From IMG/VR virus record IMGVR_UViG_3300042545_000332, positions 1-42,489 of that record: a stretch of 42,489 nt of DNA; one strand, given 5' to 3'. Each line of letters begins with the position of its first letter. Positions within the stretch are counted from its first letter, which is position 1. The translations under genes were made by a program, and so were the position numbers. Origin of the DNA: a virus. The notes under the pieces are model-generated. The model saw only the letters and a program-made list of their open reading frames with translations, was not told the DNA's origin and searched no databases. This document shows positions 26,701 to 33,581 of this stretch, one piece after another.

Positions 26701-27399
26701 CCATGTAGTGGTTCATACAATCAAACTAGAGTTATAAATAGCGGTACTGCATGTAACTACACAGCTAACTGGGTTAACTCAGGTTCTTACGATTGCTATG
26801 GTACATGTAATAAATATAACATTGAAGTAGATAATAACCAATGTTCATCAACATATAACCAAACTAGACAAGGATCTTTAGTAGAAAGTAACTCTACATT
26901 CTGCGGAGGATGTTGCGGCCAAGGCACAGGAGCTAATTGGGTAGATAATGGAAGCACATTCTGTTCAGATTGTAATTTATATCAACCACAAATAGATAAT
27001 AATCCTTGTTCGTTTACTTATGGAGACACAAGAAATGTAGACTTAGGTGTTAGCACAGCTTGCGGAACTTGGGTTCAATCTTTCTACTGTGTAGGATATG
27101 ACAAGTGGTCTAAAGAAACTAATTCTTGTACAGGAAATATACGTAATGAATTTTTAGTAGAAGTTAATAGTGCTTATTGTGGATATGTTCCGCCTCCAAC
27201 TTGTAGAACATACCAAATAGTAGGGGATAATGCAGATGAGTCTGTAAATGGAGTTTACACCAATTGTGCTGGAGGTAGTGATAGCTTCTCATTCTTTGGT
27301 GGACCAGGTACAGTAGGATATATATGTGCTCAAATATCAACTGTTTATGTTACAAGTGGTAATGGATATGCTACAGATACAGGTAGTAGCTGTACGTAA
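20704..27399 (+). CDS. Giant stabilization-type tail protein with BACON-like domain and poly-Thr-linked module array
   Basis: A 2231-residue virion protein. Residues 1 to about 1110 resemble the tail stabilization/tubular proteins of crAss-like podoviruses, starting with FLQGIMNKDLDPHFLPDGQY and rich in Tyr/Asn beta strands. Residues 1116-1177 look like a BACON domain (NNWLTLTP, NTGAQRSVTVLVRG, IVFTQAG), a fold linked to carbohydrate or mucin binding. After that come small modules of about 55-65 residues separated by poly-Thr linkers: two kinds with YYY starts (A: 24724, 25207; B: 24964, 25435), three WYQL/WYEV modules (25675, 25906, 26236), three C-x-x-Y/W modules (24253, 24508, 27205) and a Cys-rich block (26449-27186). 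The array probably extends from the tail as an adhesin. It is longer than the usual family member because of the array. Three glycosyltransferase-type genes follow immediately. Confidence 0.8.
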   Translation: MAELQRNFLQGIMNKDLDPHFLPDGQYRDGLNIIVADSDGGFVEIDGSNNGSVQNYLGNELQNTSLGLTNAQCIGSISYEANNLIYWLVASDTADAIYEYNENLGLTTIVLKATKTTPTTPSILNFNKTFYVTGINYINGLLFWTDNYNPPRRINIERAKNYGVNGFTEEDINVIVAPPLHAPNIALTLDGSANNLENKFIYFSYRYKYIDDEYSALSPFSSVAFFPKPYEFDYGVSENISMVNQYNKATISYNTGSKNVKEIQLVFRDTLSLNTYVIDNIDKAANGFSDNVDEQFIFSNNKVFTILDPNQINRLFDNVPLKAKSQDLIGSRLVYGNYTQFFNLVDCDAEPIAPAFSLTYNIATIGATPMPTFKSNRDYEVGIVYLDDYGRSTTVITPTDNTNTIFIPPAYAKYSNSLRVTISKDFKPPCFATYYRIVLKQNKQDFYNIFPLTYFSDGEFKWFLLNQADVDKVPVGTYLYFKDYTSTSTDIQYKILDVVSKSANFLNDSRSQPAGVYFKIKIDANLLPLVYYYNFTNITLSTNAIEPVNNMYSVAENAIFYGVGIAGDMVTAPGNVYSGVNDIRFKIEISDTNKFKYYAFLLGTPYTYVNEVTITPGSNQTLSYTYNSITYSCNIRFNSITNLVLKDYWIVNCRSNGSLNIFGGKTNYSSTASDCPYGFVTGTNWNLNGGYAGDREIKAGAVLTIKMKEPNNGNTTSTQTFLASKDYVNIEEWFIEGNIYASWVQYQGALSIGPKNVCFRRIHNFQLYSGNQYRCSQGGVINSTTLDYPVFMWIFGFTTGSGPTMEVTFDFQESEYPSIFETVPTDNNQDIYYELSNTYPIIGGNHYGNAQDQVIGVDPAIVDLNKIYNINENLDFNAFAWGNNVESYRIRDDWNAATMEFSPRANSTVEGYEQQTLVQALTYSGVYQQTTAINRLNEFNLSLGNFKYLDRFFGSIEKIYARDTDLVVLQENKISKVLYGKNLLSDSTGGGVVASIPEVLGTQISYVGEYGISNNPESFAIWGNNLYFTDARRGAVLQLAENGLFEISSNGMKNWFKANLDPATQKLGMFDPYFEHYVLANNDQAVQYCVFSVNEDAINFSTAAVNNQDAFNIESNNEWYIEVPTNNWLTLTPLYGNDNTLIKYSALVNTGAQRSVTVLVRGCNATYDIVFTQAGITTTTTTNAPCQLYQNQTANPLPGISYTRCDGVTFTNRTIGSGATICVQYETLGGFNSQYLTLVSDCITPTTTTTSTTTTQAPIITSTTTFPGCQEWRNESDEEAIITYTPCGSNTPVSNYALATTSSVCVVYGSLTVISGGTVTLVGNCSAPATTTTTSTTTLPTYYYYVLQPCVGGANVNIRTTTVIAVGRAVQIGNDCYTVTGNASVNTNDLVNTNQYVDCEICQSFTPSTTSTTTTTQAPLTYYYFNATRCYDGTPVVVQSLTEYPTGVVAFSSATNYCYTILGESVAPAIDEVNSLVDSCFEIQCESPDIPSTTTTTTLPPYNYYAAEPCGGGEVISIRTTSTITLGKVVQIAGFCHTIIAITGVNPNDLIDTTEYIDCFDCGYIPPSTTTTTTEAPYYYFNATTCYDGTPVVVQSLTNYVLDTVAYSSFTNLCYTIGSAAVGPAIDEVNSTVDNCFNVICGSPSPPTTTTTTTASLQWYQLTKCSDSSIDYSAGYAAGYASINSRVTDFGSNPWIVTNIYSSDQGGSGLFIFNTGFTGCPEITTTTSTTTFQPIWYEVTNCQDGTILNSISYPALTFDFGQRVTISGVNYVVTDFYVANPGGILYPIVQTGLIGCPTTTTTTSAPTTTTTTVAPATTTTTQAPATTTTQGPTTTTTSTTTLQTVWYQLARCSDGGVVNSIGYTIGSFSIGNRVTISGITYVIIDFFTNNPGGTQYTLTSTGLTGCPPNTTTTTTCNPTANWQFNGSYNCYGTCNKYQVEQDQNPCSPTYNQTRQGSVVEFNSTFCGGCCGQSTAANWTNEGGAYCDNCVSKQLQRDTNPCSGSYNQTRVINSGTACNYTANWVNSGSYDCYGTCNKYNIEVDNNQCSSTYNQTRQGSLVESNSTFCGGCCGQGTGANWVDNGSTFCSDCNLYQPQIDNNPCSFTYGDTRNVDLGVSTACGTWVQSFYCVGYDKWSKETNSCTGNIRNEFLVEVNSAYCGYVPPPTCRTYQIVGDNADESVNGVYTNCAGGSDSFSFFGGPGTVGYICAQISTVYVTSGNGYATDTGSSCT
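24229..26450 (+). repeat. Poly-threonine linkers between repeated modules
   Basis: At least ten stretches of ACA/ACT/ACC/ACG codons (for example 24436-24495, 24691-24723, 24925-24957, 25171-25200, 25405-25431, 25645-25668, 25873-25899, 26095-26232, 26431-26448) encode six or more Thr, often ending in LPP, EAP or QAP. Between them lie small modules that recur in pairs and triplets. The longest linker (26095-26232) is a Thr/Ala/Pro mucin-like tract of about 46 residues. Tandem low-complexity DNA of this kind can expand or contract. Confidence 0.8.
26449..27186 (+). repeat. Cysteine-rich tandem repeat block
   Basis: Units built around ANW, CYGTCNKY, NPCSxTYNQTR and CGGCCGQ recur about every 55-95 residues: near-duplicate copies begin at 26461 and 26764, with half-units at 26632 and 26935 and a degenerate last copy near 27067. 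The Cys spacing is conserved, suggesting disulfides or metal sites. It forms the near-C-terminal part of the 2231-residue protein. Confidence 0.75.
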
Positions 27400-27414
27400 T
27401 TAAAATTTAATGAA

Positions 27415-28347
27415 ATGAATTTAAGATTTGTGTGTGCACAACCTGCTATAATTTATTATGCATGGCAGGTAGAGGTTATGATAAATAACTTCATGAAGAA
27501 TGGTATTAACCCAAATAACATTGATATAGTTTGCTCTAAGCCTGATGGCATTGTGCCTGAGGAGTGGAGCAAACTAGCTAATAAGTATGCAGCAAGATTC
27601 TTTTTTTACGATGACCTGCGTGCGACCAAAGGATATATATCTTCTATACGTCCTAATATTTTAAAGCAACATTTTGCCAAATATCCCGAACTTGAAAAAG
27701 AAGCAATTTTTTATCATGATTGTGATATTGTTTTTACTAAACCCATTGATTGGATTTATCAATATCTAGATGGGAATGAGTGGTACGGATCAGATACCCG
27801 TTGGTATATTGCACATTCTTACATTGAATCAAAAGGCAGAGATGTAATTGAACAGATGTGTAAGATTGCTAACATTGATGAGCAACTTGTCAAAGACAAT
27901 GAGATGAACTCCATCGGAGCTCAATACTTAATGAAGAATATAAACGCAAAGTATTGGGATGATGTCGAGCAACTATGCGAGAAACTATTTGTAGATATCA
28001 CTCAATTAAATATTAAAAAGAAACAAGCAGACCCATCGCACCATGAGTTACAAATATGGTGTGCCGATATGTGGGCTGTATTGTGGGAAGCGTGGAAGCG
28101 TGGCTACAAAACTAATTGCGAGGATAATTTACAATTTGGGTGGGCCACATCTGCCCCATCTGATTGGGAGAAATTCAATATATTCCATAATGCTGGAGTA
28201 ACAAACTCAGGACATGGTAAATTTTATAAGGCTGAGTACATGAATAAGTTGCCTTATAATATTGCTCCCGAACCAAATAAAGAAACTGCTAGTTGGTACT
28301 ATTGGAACGAAATACAAGAAACCGCTAAACACTCTTGCTTAATATAG
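27415..28347 (+). CDS. GT-A-type glycosyltransferase
   Basis: A 310-residue protein starting with a Rossmann-like strand-helix (LRFVCAQPAIIYYAWQVEVM). The segment IFYHDCDIVFTKPIDWI has a D102-C-D104 motif, the DxD metal/nucleotide-sugar site of GT-A enzymes, followed by YGSDTRWYI and, near the end, FHNAGVTNSGHGKFYKAEYM, an acceptor or donor loop pattern seen in some peptide O-glycosyltransferases (weak resemblance). It begins 15 bases after the giant adhesin and abuts the next gene. The role in modifying virion proteins or host surface sugars is inferred only. Confidence 0.7.
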   Translation: MNLRFVCAQPAIIYYAWQVEVMINNFMKNGINPNNIDIVCSKPDGIVPEEWSKLANKYAARFFFYDDLRATKGYISSIRPNILKQHFAKYPELEKEAIFYHDCDIVFTKPIDWIYQYLDGNEWYGSDTRWYIAHSYIESKGRDVIEQMCKIANIDEQLVKDNEMNSIGAQYLMKNINAKYWDDVEQLCEKLFVDITQLNIKKKQADPSHHELQIWCADMWAVLWEAWKRGYKTNCEDNLQFGWATSAPSDWEKFNIFHNAGVTNSGHGKFYKAEYMNKLPYNIAPEPNKETASWYYWNEIQETAKHSCLI

Positions 28348-29340
28348 ATGATAAAAATAATAGAAGCTGATTGGGGTGGGCTTGATGTATCTTCAGTTGT
28401 CAGGGATAAATTTTTAATTAATAATAAAATTCACCTATGTGCAACCAATGATTATTTTACCGATCCAAAACCATTTCATACAAAAGAACTTAAATTAGTT
28501 TTTGAATATAATGGGGAGGTTATTGAAGAAATAGTAAATGAAAATGCTACATTTGAATTTCCTTTCCCAAAATATAAAATAGATAATGCACTTATACTTA
28601 CCTCATGTAACAGAGTTGAGCAAATATGTTTAGCCTTATCTGTAAATAGTAGAATAATTAACCATCCATTTACACTTATAGTTGTTGATAGTTCAACTCC
28701 TCATTTAGATGCTAATGGTGCAATTATGATGCACAGGGGTGACGATCCATACAACTTAATTAATGACAAAAATTATAATCCAAATTGGAAACTTATAGAA
28801 GAGCATATTAAAACCTTGCCTAACATAAAAGAATATAGGGTTATACATCAATCTCCTCGTCAAGAGAAACAAGTAGGGGAGGCTGAGCTGATGAGCCTAG
28901 GCATTACATCTGCATCAATGTTAGGATGCAAATATGGCATTAAACTTACCGGAGTATGTCACCTTAAACGGAACCCATTTGACGATAAACTAGGAGATGA
29001 ATCTGTGTATACTTGGGAAAGAACAATGAGCGAACAAAAGAGTACGAGAGTTGTAATGTTCCGACCAGAAGAATTTGGTTCTTTATTAGTGAATAAAGGA
29101 TGGAAGGAGTGGGTATACACCTACGATTTTATTGAAAAAAAATTAGATAAAATAGTAAATAAATATTTACCGACTAATAAAATATCTCATTTTAATTTAA
29201 AAGAAAAAGATATTATAGTTGACGAAGGAGTAGGTAGGCATGACCATAGAGAAATCATAACTAATAATTTAATTAAACACAATCTATTAGATTGTAACGA
29301 TAAATATATTCAATCATTTTTACAAGGAAACATATGGTAA
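28348..29340 (+). CDS. Glycosyltransferase-like protein with N-terminal beta domain
   Basis: A 330-residue protein. The first 75 residues form a beta domain (IIEADWGGLDVSSVVRDKF) resembling the I-x-A-x-YGG-x-DV domain (DUF3395-type) that often precedes glycosyltransferases; then comes a GT-A-like unit starting NALILTSCNRVEQICLAL and FTLIVVDSSTPH, the nucleotide-binding strand-turn-strand. A classic DxD is not clear, so it may be divergent or inactive. It starts at the base after the previous stop and overlaps the next gene by seven bases, so the three genes form a tight unit. Confidence 0.6.
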   Translation: MIKIIEADWGGLDVSSVVRDKFLINNKIHLCATNDYFTDPKPFHTKELKLVFEYNGEVIEEIVNENATFEFPFPKYKIDNALILTSCNRVEQICLALSVNSRIINHPFTLIVVDSSTPHLDANGAIMMHRGDDPYNLINDKNYNPNWKLIEEHIKTLPNIKEYRVIHQSPRQEKQVGEAELMSLGITSASMLGCKYGIKLTGVCHLKRNPFDDKLGDESVYTWERTMSEQKSTRVVMFRPEEFGSLLVNKGWKEWVYTYDFIEKKLDKIVNKYLPTNKISHFNLKEKDIIVDEGVGRHDHREIITNNLIKHNLLDCNDKYIQSFLQGNIW

Positions 29341-30137
29341 AGAAAGTAAGTTTTGTATGCACGACATACAGACGGTTTACATGCTTAAAAAGAATTTTAG
29401 CACAATTTAATGCCCAATCATACCCTAATAAAGAACTTATTATTTTTAATACAGATGAGGAATATCCATATGTATTAGAGTATCCACAAGATAATGTCAT
29501 TGTTGTAAACAATGGTATTGATTATCAAACAGGTGAGCCATATTTAAATAGAGGTTTTATTTGTAGAGATGCAGTTACTCATGCTACAGGAGATTACTTT
29601 ATGCTTGCAGATGACGATGACATATATTTGCCTTGGCATATTAAACAGGCAGTAGAAGGTATTGAAGAGATAGGCAAAGATGCTTGGAAACCTGAGCAAT
29701 CTTTCTTTGCTACGCAAAACAAACTTGAGTTAACTATGAATACCTTAGAAGCATCTGTCATCGTAAAGATGCCTCGCATAAGACAGATTGGGTTCCGTAG
29801 TGACATCACAGGATACGAAGGATTAAGTTGGTATACTAAGTTAAGAGATGAGGGCAACTTAAACGAACACAATAAAAATTATGTCCCATCATATTGTTTT
29901 AATTGGGGAGACCCACATGAGGTAGCTGGCCACAAGCAAAGCGGTAATATAAACTCTCCAACTAATTTTGATGAACATAAAGAAGCATCAAGAGACGTGG
30001 CAAATGCTCCATTGGTTGCATTATCTATTGAAGAATTAAGCAATGTGTATGCTAAATATTTTGAATGGCTTAAATCTAATCTTTCTGTTATAAATCAAGA
30101 TTATTATAATAGATATGTTGTAGGTTATAATTTTTAG
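29334..30137 (+). CDS. Family 2-type glycosyltransferase
   Basis: A 267-residue protein with a clear GT2 start: VSFVCTTYRRFTCLKRILAQ, the LIIFNTDEE strand, GFICRDAVTHATGDYFMLAD and a DDDD run at 93-96 that supplies the DxD metal site. No membrane segments are seen, so it acts in the cytoplasm on soluble or protein acceptors rather than on secreted polysaccharide. It closes the three-gene glycosyltransferase unit, and the next gene starts 45 bases later after a promoter-like box. Confidence 0.75.
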   Translation: MVKKVSFVCTTYRRFTCLKRILAQFNAQSYPNKELIIFNTDEEYPYVLEYPQDNVIVVNNGIDYQTGEPYLNRGFICRDAVTHATGDYFMLADDDDIYLPWHIKQAVEGIEEIGKDAWKPEQSFFATQNKLELTMNTLEASVIVKMPRIRQIGFRSDITGYEGLSWYTKLRDEGNLNEHNKNYVPSYCFNWGDPHEVAGHKQSGNINSPTNFDEHKEASRDVANAPLVALSIEELSNVYAKYFEWLKSNLSVINQDYYNRYVVGYNF

Positions 30138-30155
30138 ATTTAAATTTATAATATG

Positions 30156-30163
30156 TAAATTTG
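30156..30163 (+). promoter_or_regulatory. Promoter -7 box before 30183 gene
   Basis: TAAATTTG fits TAnnTTTG, 19 bases before the ATG at 30183, in a 45-base AT-rich gap. No clear -33 element. Confidence 0.4.
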
Positions 30164-30182
30164 TAAACATATAGCTATTACT

Positions 30183-30926
30183 ATGCCTTCAATTAATTGT
30201 CCAAAATGTTATACTATTACCTATTCCCCAAATCAAAATGGATGGACATCGTACCATTCATACGAGCCTGAGTGGATGGTGACAATGAATAACTTTCTTT
30301 ATACTTTTAAAGATGGTAATTTATATAAGCACAATAGCAATGAAACTAGAAATAGTTATTATGGGACTTTATACCCATCTAAGATAACAACCATATTTAA
30401 CAACGAGCCATCTCAAACAAAGCAGTTTAAAACAATTGCTACTAACTCAACTACTCCTTGGGAGACTGCTATTCTTTCTGATCAAGGAGCAGGATTTATA
30501 GATGCTGATTATTATGATTTAAAAGAAGGGACATGGTATGCGTACATACGCAGACTTCCTGGTGATAATAATTTATCCATGATATCTGCCCAAGGAATTG
30601 GCAATGTGACTTCTTATGTAAGCAATATATTAATATTTAATTTTCATGTAGGTAATATCATTAGTGATGGCGATATTTTATATTGGAGCAATAATGGCAA
30701 TCTTGAATTAATAGGTAGTGTAATTTGGCATACAGATAACTCAATATTTGTTAATCAAACAGGAAGCACTCCTCCTAACGGAGCATTTATATTATTTATT
30801 AAAAATAGTGTGGCTGAGTCAACTCCAACAAGAGGGACTTATTTGTCAGTAGAACTTACTAATAGTGATACTGAGTATACAGAAATGTATATGATAACAT
30901 CTGATGTATTTAAATCATATCCTTAA
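30183..30926 (+). CDS. Virion tail protein
   Basis: A 247-residue beta-rich protein. NGWTSYHSYEPEWMVTMNN, then FLYTFKDGNLYKHN and a TTIFNNEPSQTK strand form a set of motifs I associate with C-terminal regions of tail proteins of crAss-like and related phages (GWTS-SYxPEWM, NxFYTFKxGxLYxHN, NDxP). Here it stands alone as a gene. It is probably part of the tail knob or hub. The N-terminal CPKC pair could bind a metal. Preceded by a TAnnTTTG box. Confidence 0.6.
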   Translation: MPSINCPKCYTITYSPNQNGWTSYHSYEPEWMVTMNNFLYTFKDGNLYKHNSNETRNSYYGTLYPSKITTIFNNEPSQTKQFKTIATNSTTPWETAILSDQGAGFIDADYYDLKEGTWYAYIRRLPGDNNLSMISAQGIGNVTSYVSNILIFNFHVGNIISDGDILYWSNNGNLELIGSVIWHTDNSIFVNQTGSTPPNGAFILFIKNSVAESTPTRGTYLSVELTNSDTEYTEMYMITSDVFKSYP

Positions 30927-30932
30927 TATAAC

Positions 30933-30940
30933 TATCTTTG
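30933..30940 (+). promoter_or_regulatory. Promoter -7 box directly before GNAT-like gene
   Basis: TATCTTTG, identical to the box at 19102, ends three bases before the ATG at 30944. A transcript from it would be leaderless or start inside the gene. Confidence 0.45.
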
Positions 30941-30943
30941 TAA

Positions 30944-31351
30944 ATGGAATTTAATATTAGGTTGCTAAACGACAGCGACTATGATAATACGTTGGTGAAG
31001 TGGTGGGAAGATTGGGGATGGGTGGCTCCGCCAAAAGAATATCTTCCTGAAAATGGGTTAGGTGGATTTATGGTATCGAAAGGAGAGGTTGATATTTGTG
31101 CAGGATTTGCCTATTTTACTAACTCAAAACTTGCATGGTGTGAGTTTGTTATATCAAACTTTAACTATAGAGAAAAGGATAGATCAGATGCTATTGAATA
31201 TTTAATTGATTCAATTAGTAATTCTTGCAAAGAAGCAGGATATTTATCTGTTTGGACATGTGTAGTAAATGAACATTTAATAACCAAGTATGAGAATTGC
31301 GGCTTTAATAAAGTAACTAGCAATTGTACAGAAATGATAAAAGTTTTATAA
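30944..31351 (+). CDS. GNAT-like acetyltransferase
   Basis: A 135-residue protein with a GNAT-like outline: an N-terminal strand-helix (FNIRLLNDSDYDNTLVKWWE), a central strand pair (GFMVSKGEVDICAGFAYFT, LAWCEFVISN), then a helix that would hold the acetyl-CoA site and the closing NEHLITKYENCGFNKV, which resembles the end of GNAT folds (NxxLixxYexxGF). The usual R/Q-x-x-G-x-A loop is weak (FNYREKDRSDAIEYLI). Small GNAT proteins are common beside internal virion genes in podoviruses. The start is fixed by the fold beginning at residue 3. Confidence 0.6.
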   Translation: MEFNIRLLNDSDYDNTLVKWWEDWGWVAPPKEYLPENGLGGFMVSKGEVDICAGFAYFTNSKLAWCEFVISNFNYREKDRSDAIEYLIDSISNSCKEAGYLSVWTCVVNEHLITKYENCGFNKVTSNCTEMIKVL

Positions 31352-31352
31352 T

Positions 31353-32129
31353 ATGGCAATAGCAACAGCAACGGCAATAAGTTTAGGTATAGCGGCAGCA
31401 GGATCCGGATATCAAATGATACAAGGAGCAAATGCAAAGGCTCAAGCTAATCAAGCGGCATCAAATGCGGCTAATCAATTAGCACAATTAGCTGAGGCTG
31501 ATAGATTTAAGTCGCTTCAAGTACCAACCCTTGGCTTAGGATTAGCACAACAAAATATACAAGCTAGACAAGCTCAACAACTGCAAGGACTCCAAGATAT
31601 TGGAGCGGCAGGAGTTCTAGGCGGAACGACAGCATTAAATGTTCAAGGACAAAGAGAAGACCTTGCATTAGCAGCTCAAGGGCAACAAGCTCAATATGAA
31701 AGAGATTTAGCTCAAGCAGAAAATGCTCAGAGAATTGAGGCAAATAGAATTGCTCGTCAATCAGGGTTAGCACAATCAAGACTTCAAGGGGCTCAACTAG
31801 CTGCTTCTCAAGGGCAAGCAGAACAAAATGCAGGATTAGCAGGACTTGCTAGTACAGCAGGACAATTTGCTGTAGAGTCTTTTAAGAATCAGCCTTTATA
31901 TGATCAAACTAAAGTTAATGTAGGAGCTCCAAGTACAAAGAATCAAGAGATGCTACAAATGCAAAATAATGTTGATCAAATGTACAACAGAGGACAAGGG
32001 CTTTTAAGAAATCCATTGCCTGTAGGGCTGAGTGCTATCCCAACTGGGAATCAATTTACACCTAGGATGCCACAAAATATTACCCCTTACCAATGGATGA
32101 TGAGTGATTTAACTAGTGGAGAATTTTAA
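31353..32129 (+). CDS. Internal virion protein, Ala/Gln-rich (T7 gp14-type position)
   Basis: A 258-residue protein with a short, weakly hydrophobic Ala/Gly start (IATATAISLGIAAAGSGYQM), then long Ala/Gln-rich helices (AQANQAASNAANQLAQLAEA and QGQQAQYERDLAQAENAQ) and a polar C-terminus. The outline and location, followed by two larger proteins ending with a giant one, resemble the internal core protein trio of T7-like podoviruses (gp14, gp15, gp16), which is ejected to form a channel through the host envelope. Sequence identity to gp14 is not evident. Confidence 0.65.
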   Translation: MAIATATAISLGIAAAGSGYQMIQGANAKAQANQAASNAANQLAQLAEADRFKSLQVPTLGLGLAQQNIQARQAQQLQGLQDIGAAGVLGGTTALNVQGQREDLALAAQGQQAQYERDLAQAENAQRIEANRIARQSGLAQSRLQGAQLAASQGQAEQNAGLAGLASTAGQFAVESFKNQPLYDQTKVNVGAPSTKNQEMLQMQNNVDQMYNRGQGLLRNPLPVGLSAIPTGNQFTPRMPQNITPYQWMMSDLTSGEF

Positions 32130-32134
32130 AAAAT

Positions 32135-33577
32135 ATGGCAGAATACGCAGGATACATAGGGAATCAATATCCGCCAACAGATTGGTCTAAGATTGGTGCG
32201 AACTTATTAGGTCAAATTGACCAAGAGAAAGAACGCCGTAAACTTGAGAAAGAAAAAATTGACAATGACTACGCAGATTCATTTGCTAAGATTGGCGATT
32301 ACGAGCAAACTACGGACCAAGATGTAAACGAATTTGTTTACAAAGGAGTTGATGAAGTAAGAAATGGTATCAAAACACAATATGACTTATTAAAACAAGG
32401 AGCCATTACTATGTCTGATTACAAATTGTATAAGACAACTGCTATGGCTGACTGGACTAATTTAAATAAAGCGGTTAAAAACTTTGGACAGGTAAATGCT
32501 AGTAATCAAAAACTGATTACCGAAGGTAAGATGTCAGGTCTTGGTCAATATAATGCTTTAAACTTTGCCAAACTTGGCGATTTAAAGCAAGCTAAAATTA
32601 TGATAAATCCTTCCACGGGAAGGTTATATAGAACTAATATTGATCCTAAAACAGGAAAGATCGCATCTCAAAATGATGTATATAGTCCAACGGCTATGCT
32701 TAACCCTGCTAACTTAGTTGACTTAAAAGTTAACATTGACGACCAAGTTTCATCATTCTTAAAAAGACTTGGTGAGGTTGGGGTAGTTACAGATTTAGGT
32801 AATGGTAAAATAAAGTTAATTGAATCTGCTCAAAATAATCCAGCTTATAAAGAAGCTTTACAAGCACAGGCAAATGCATTAACTGCTACTGCTCGTTCAA
32901 CAGCAAGTGTGTTGACTGATTATGTTGGAGGATATAAATTCTTTGAAACTGAGGCACAGAAAAGTGAACTAATGGCTTCAGGTGTACCTGCATCTAAATT
33001 AATTTCTGTAGAAAGAAAGAATGGTGTTGCCGAACCTGTATTAACAGGTGCTCAAGAAGCAGAAGCAGAAGCTTATGTTAAAAATCAAATAGAGGTAGGT
33101 GTTGGGACTAAAGTTCAACAGACTCAAGGTTTTGCTCCACAGAGACCTGAAAGAACCCCTGCATATGAGGTTAAAGAAAATATGAGACTTGAAAAATTAG
33201 CTAATCAAGCAGGTATTGCAAATGATATATATCAAAATGGAAGAAATAGTGCTAGTATAAGAAGATTAAAAGATTCTGCATTAAAACAAGGTATAGATTC
33301 TCCACAGGTTACAGTCCATTTGGCTAGAGATTCTCGTAATAATGTAATTCCTGGAACTATTGATGTGACTGGATATGAAATGATTGTTACTGAAGGAGGT
33401 AAAAGGAAAAAGGGTAAAAAGATTACAAGGACTTTAACAAATCCAGAAGATGTAGCTGTCTTCATTTCAAATACCAAAGATGCTCTTAAAGCAGCTAGTG
33501 ATTATCAAGAAGGGAATGATTATACAGGTGGAGGCACTCCGCAACCCCCTGCAACAAAAAAAGGATTATTAGATTAG
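32135..33577 (+). CDS. Internal virion protein (T7 gp15-type position)
   Basis: A 480-residue, helical, charged protein with no membrane segment. It begins IGNQYPPTDWSKIGANLLGQ followed by a Lys/Glu coiled region and a series of helical hairpins, and ends in a Gly/Pro-rich tail. It is the middle gene of a three-gene internal protein set, five bases after the previous stop and four bases before the next start. Role as an ejection or core protein is inferred from order and composition. Confidence 0.6.
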   Translation: MAEYAGYIGNQYPPTDWSKIGANLLGQIDQEKERRKLEKEKIDNDYADSFAKIGDYEQTTDQDVNEFVYKGVDEVRNGIKTQYDLLKQGAITMSDYKLYKTTAMADWTNLNKAVKNFGQVNASNQKLITEGKMSGLGQYNALNFAKLGDLKQAKIMINPSTGRLYRTNIDPKTGKIASQNDVYSPTAMLNPANLVDLKVNIDDQVSSFLKRLGEVGVVTDLGNGKIKLIESAQNNPAYKEALQAQANALTATARSTASVLTDYVGGYKFFETEAQKSELMASGVPASKLISVERKNGVAEPVLTGAQEAEAEAYVKNQIEVGVGTKVQQTQGFAPQRPERTPAYEVKENMRLEKLANQAGIANDIYQNGRNSASIRRLKDSALKQGIDSPQVTVHLARDSRNNVIPGTIDVTGYEMIVTEGGKRKKGKKITRTLTNPEDVAVFISNTKDALKAASDYQEGNDYTGGGTPQPPATKKGLLD

Positions 33578-33581
33578 TTTT

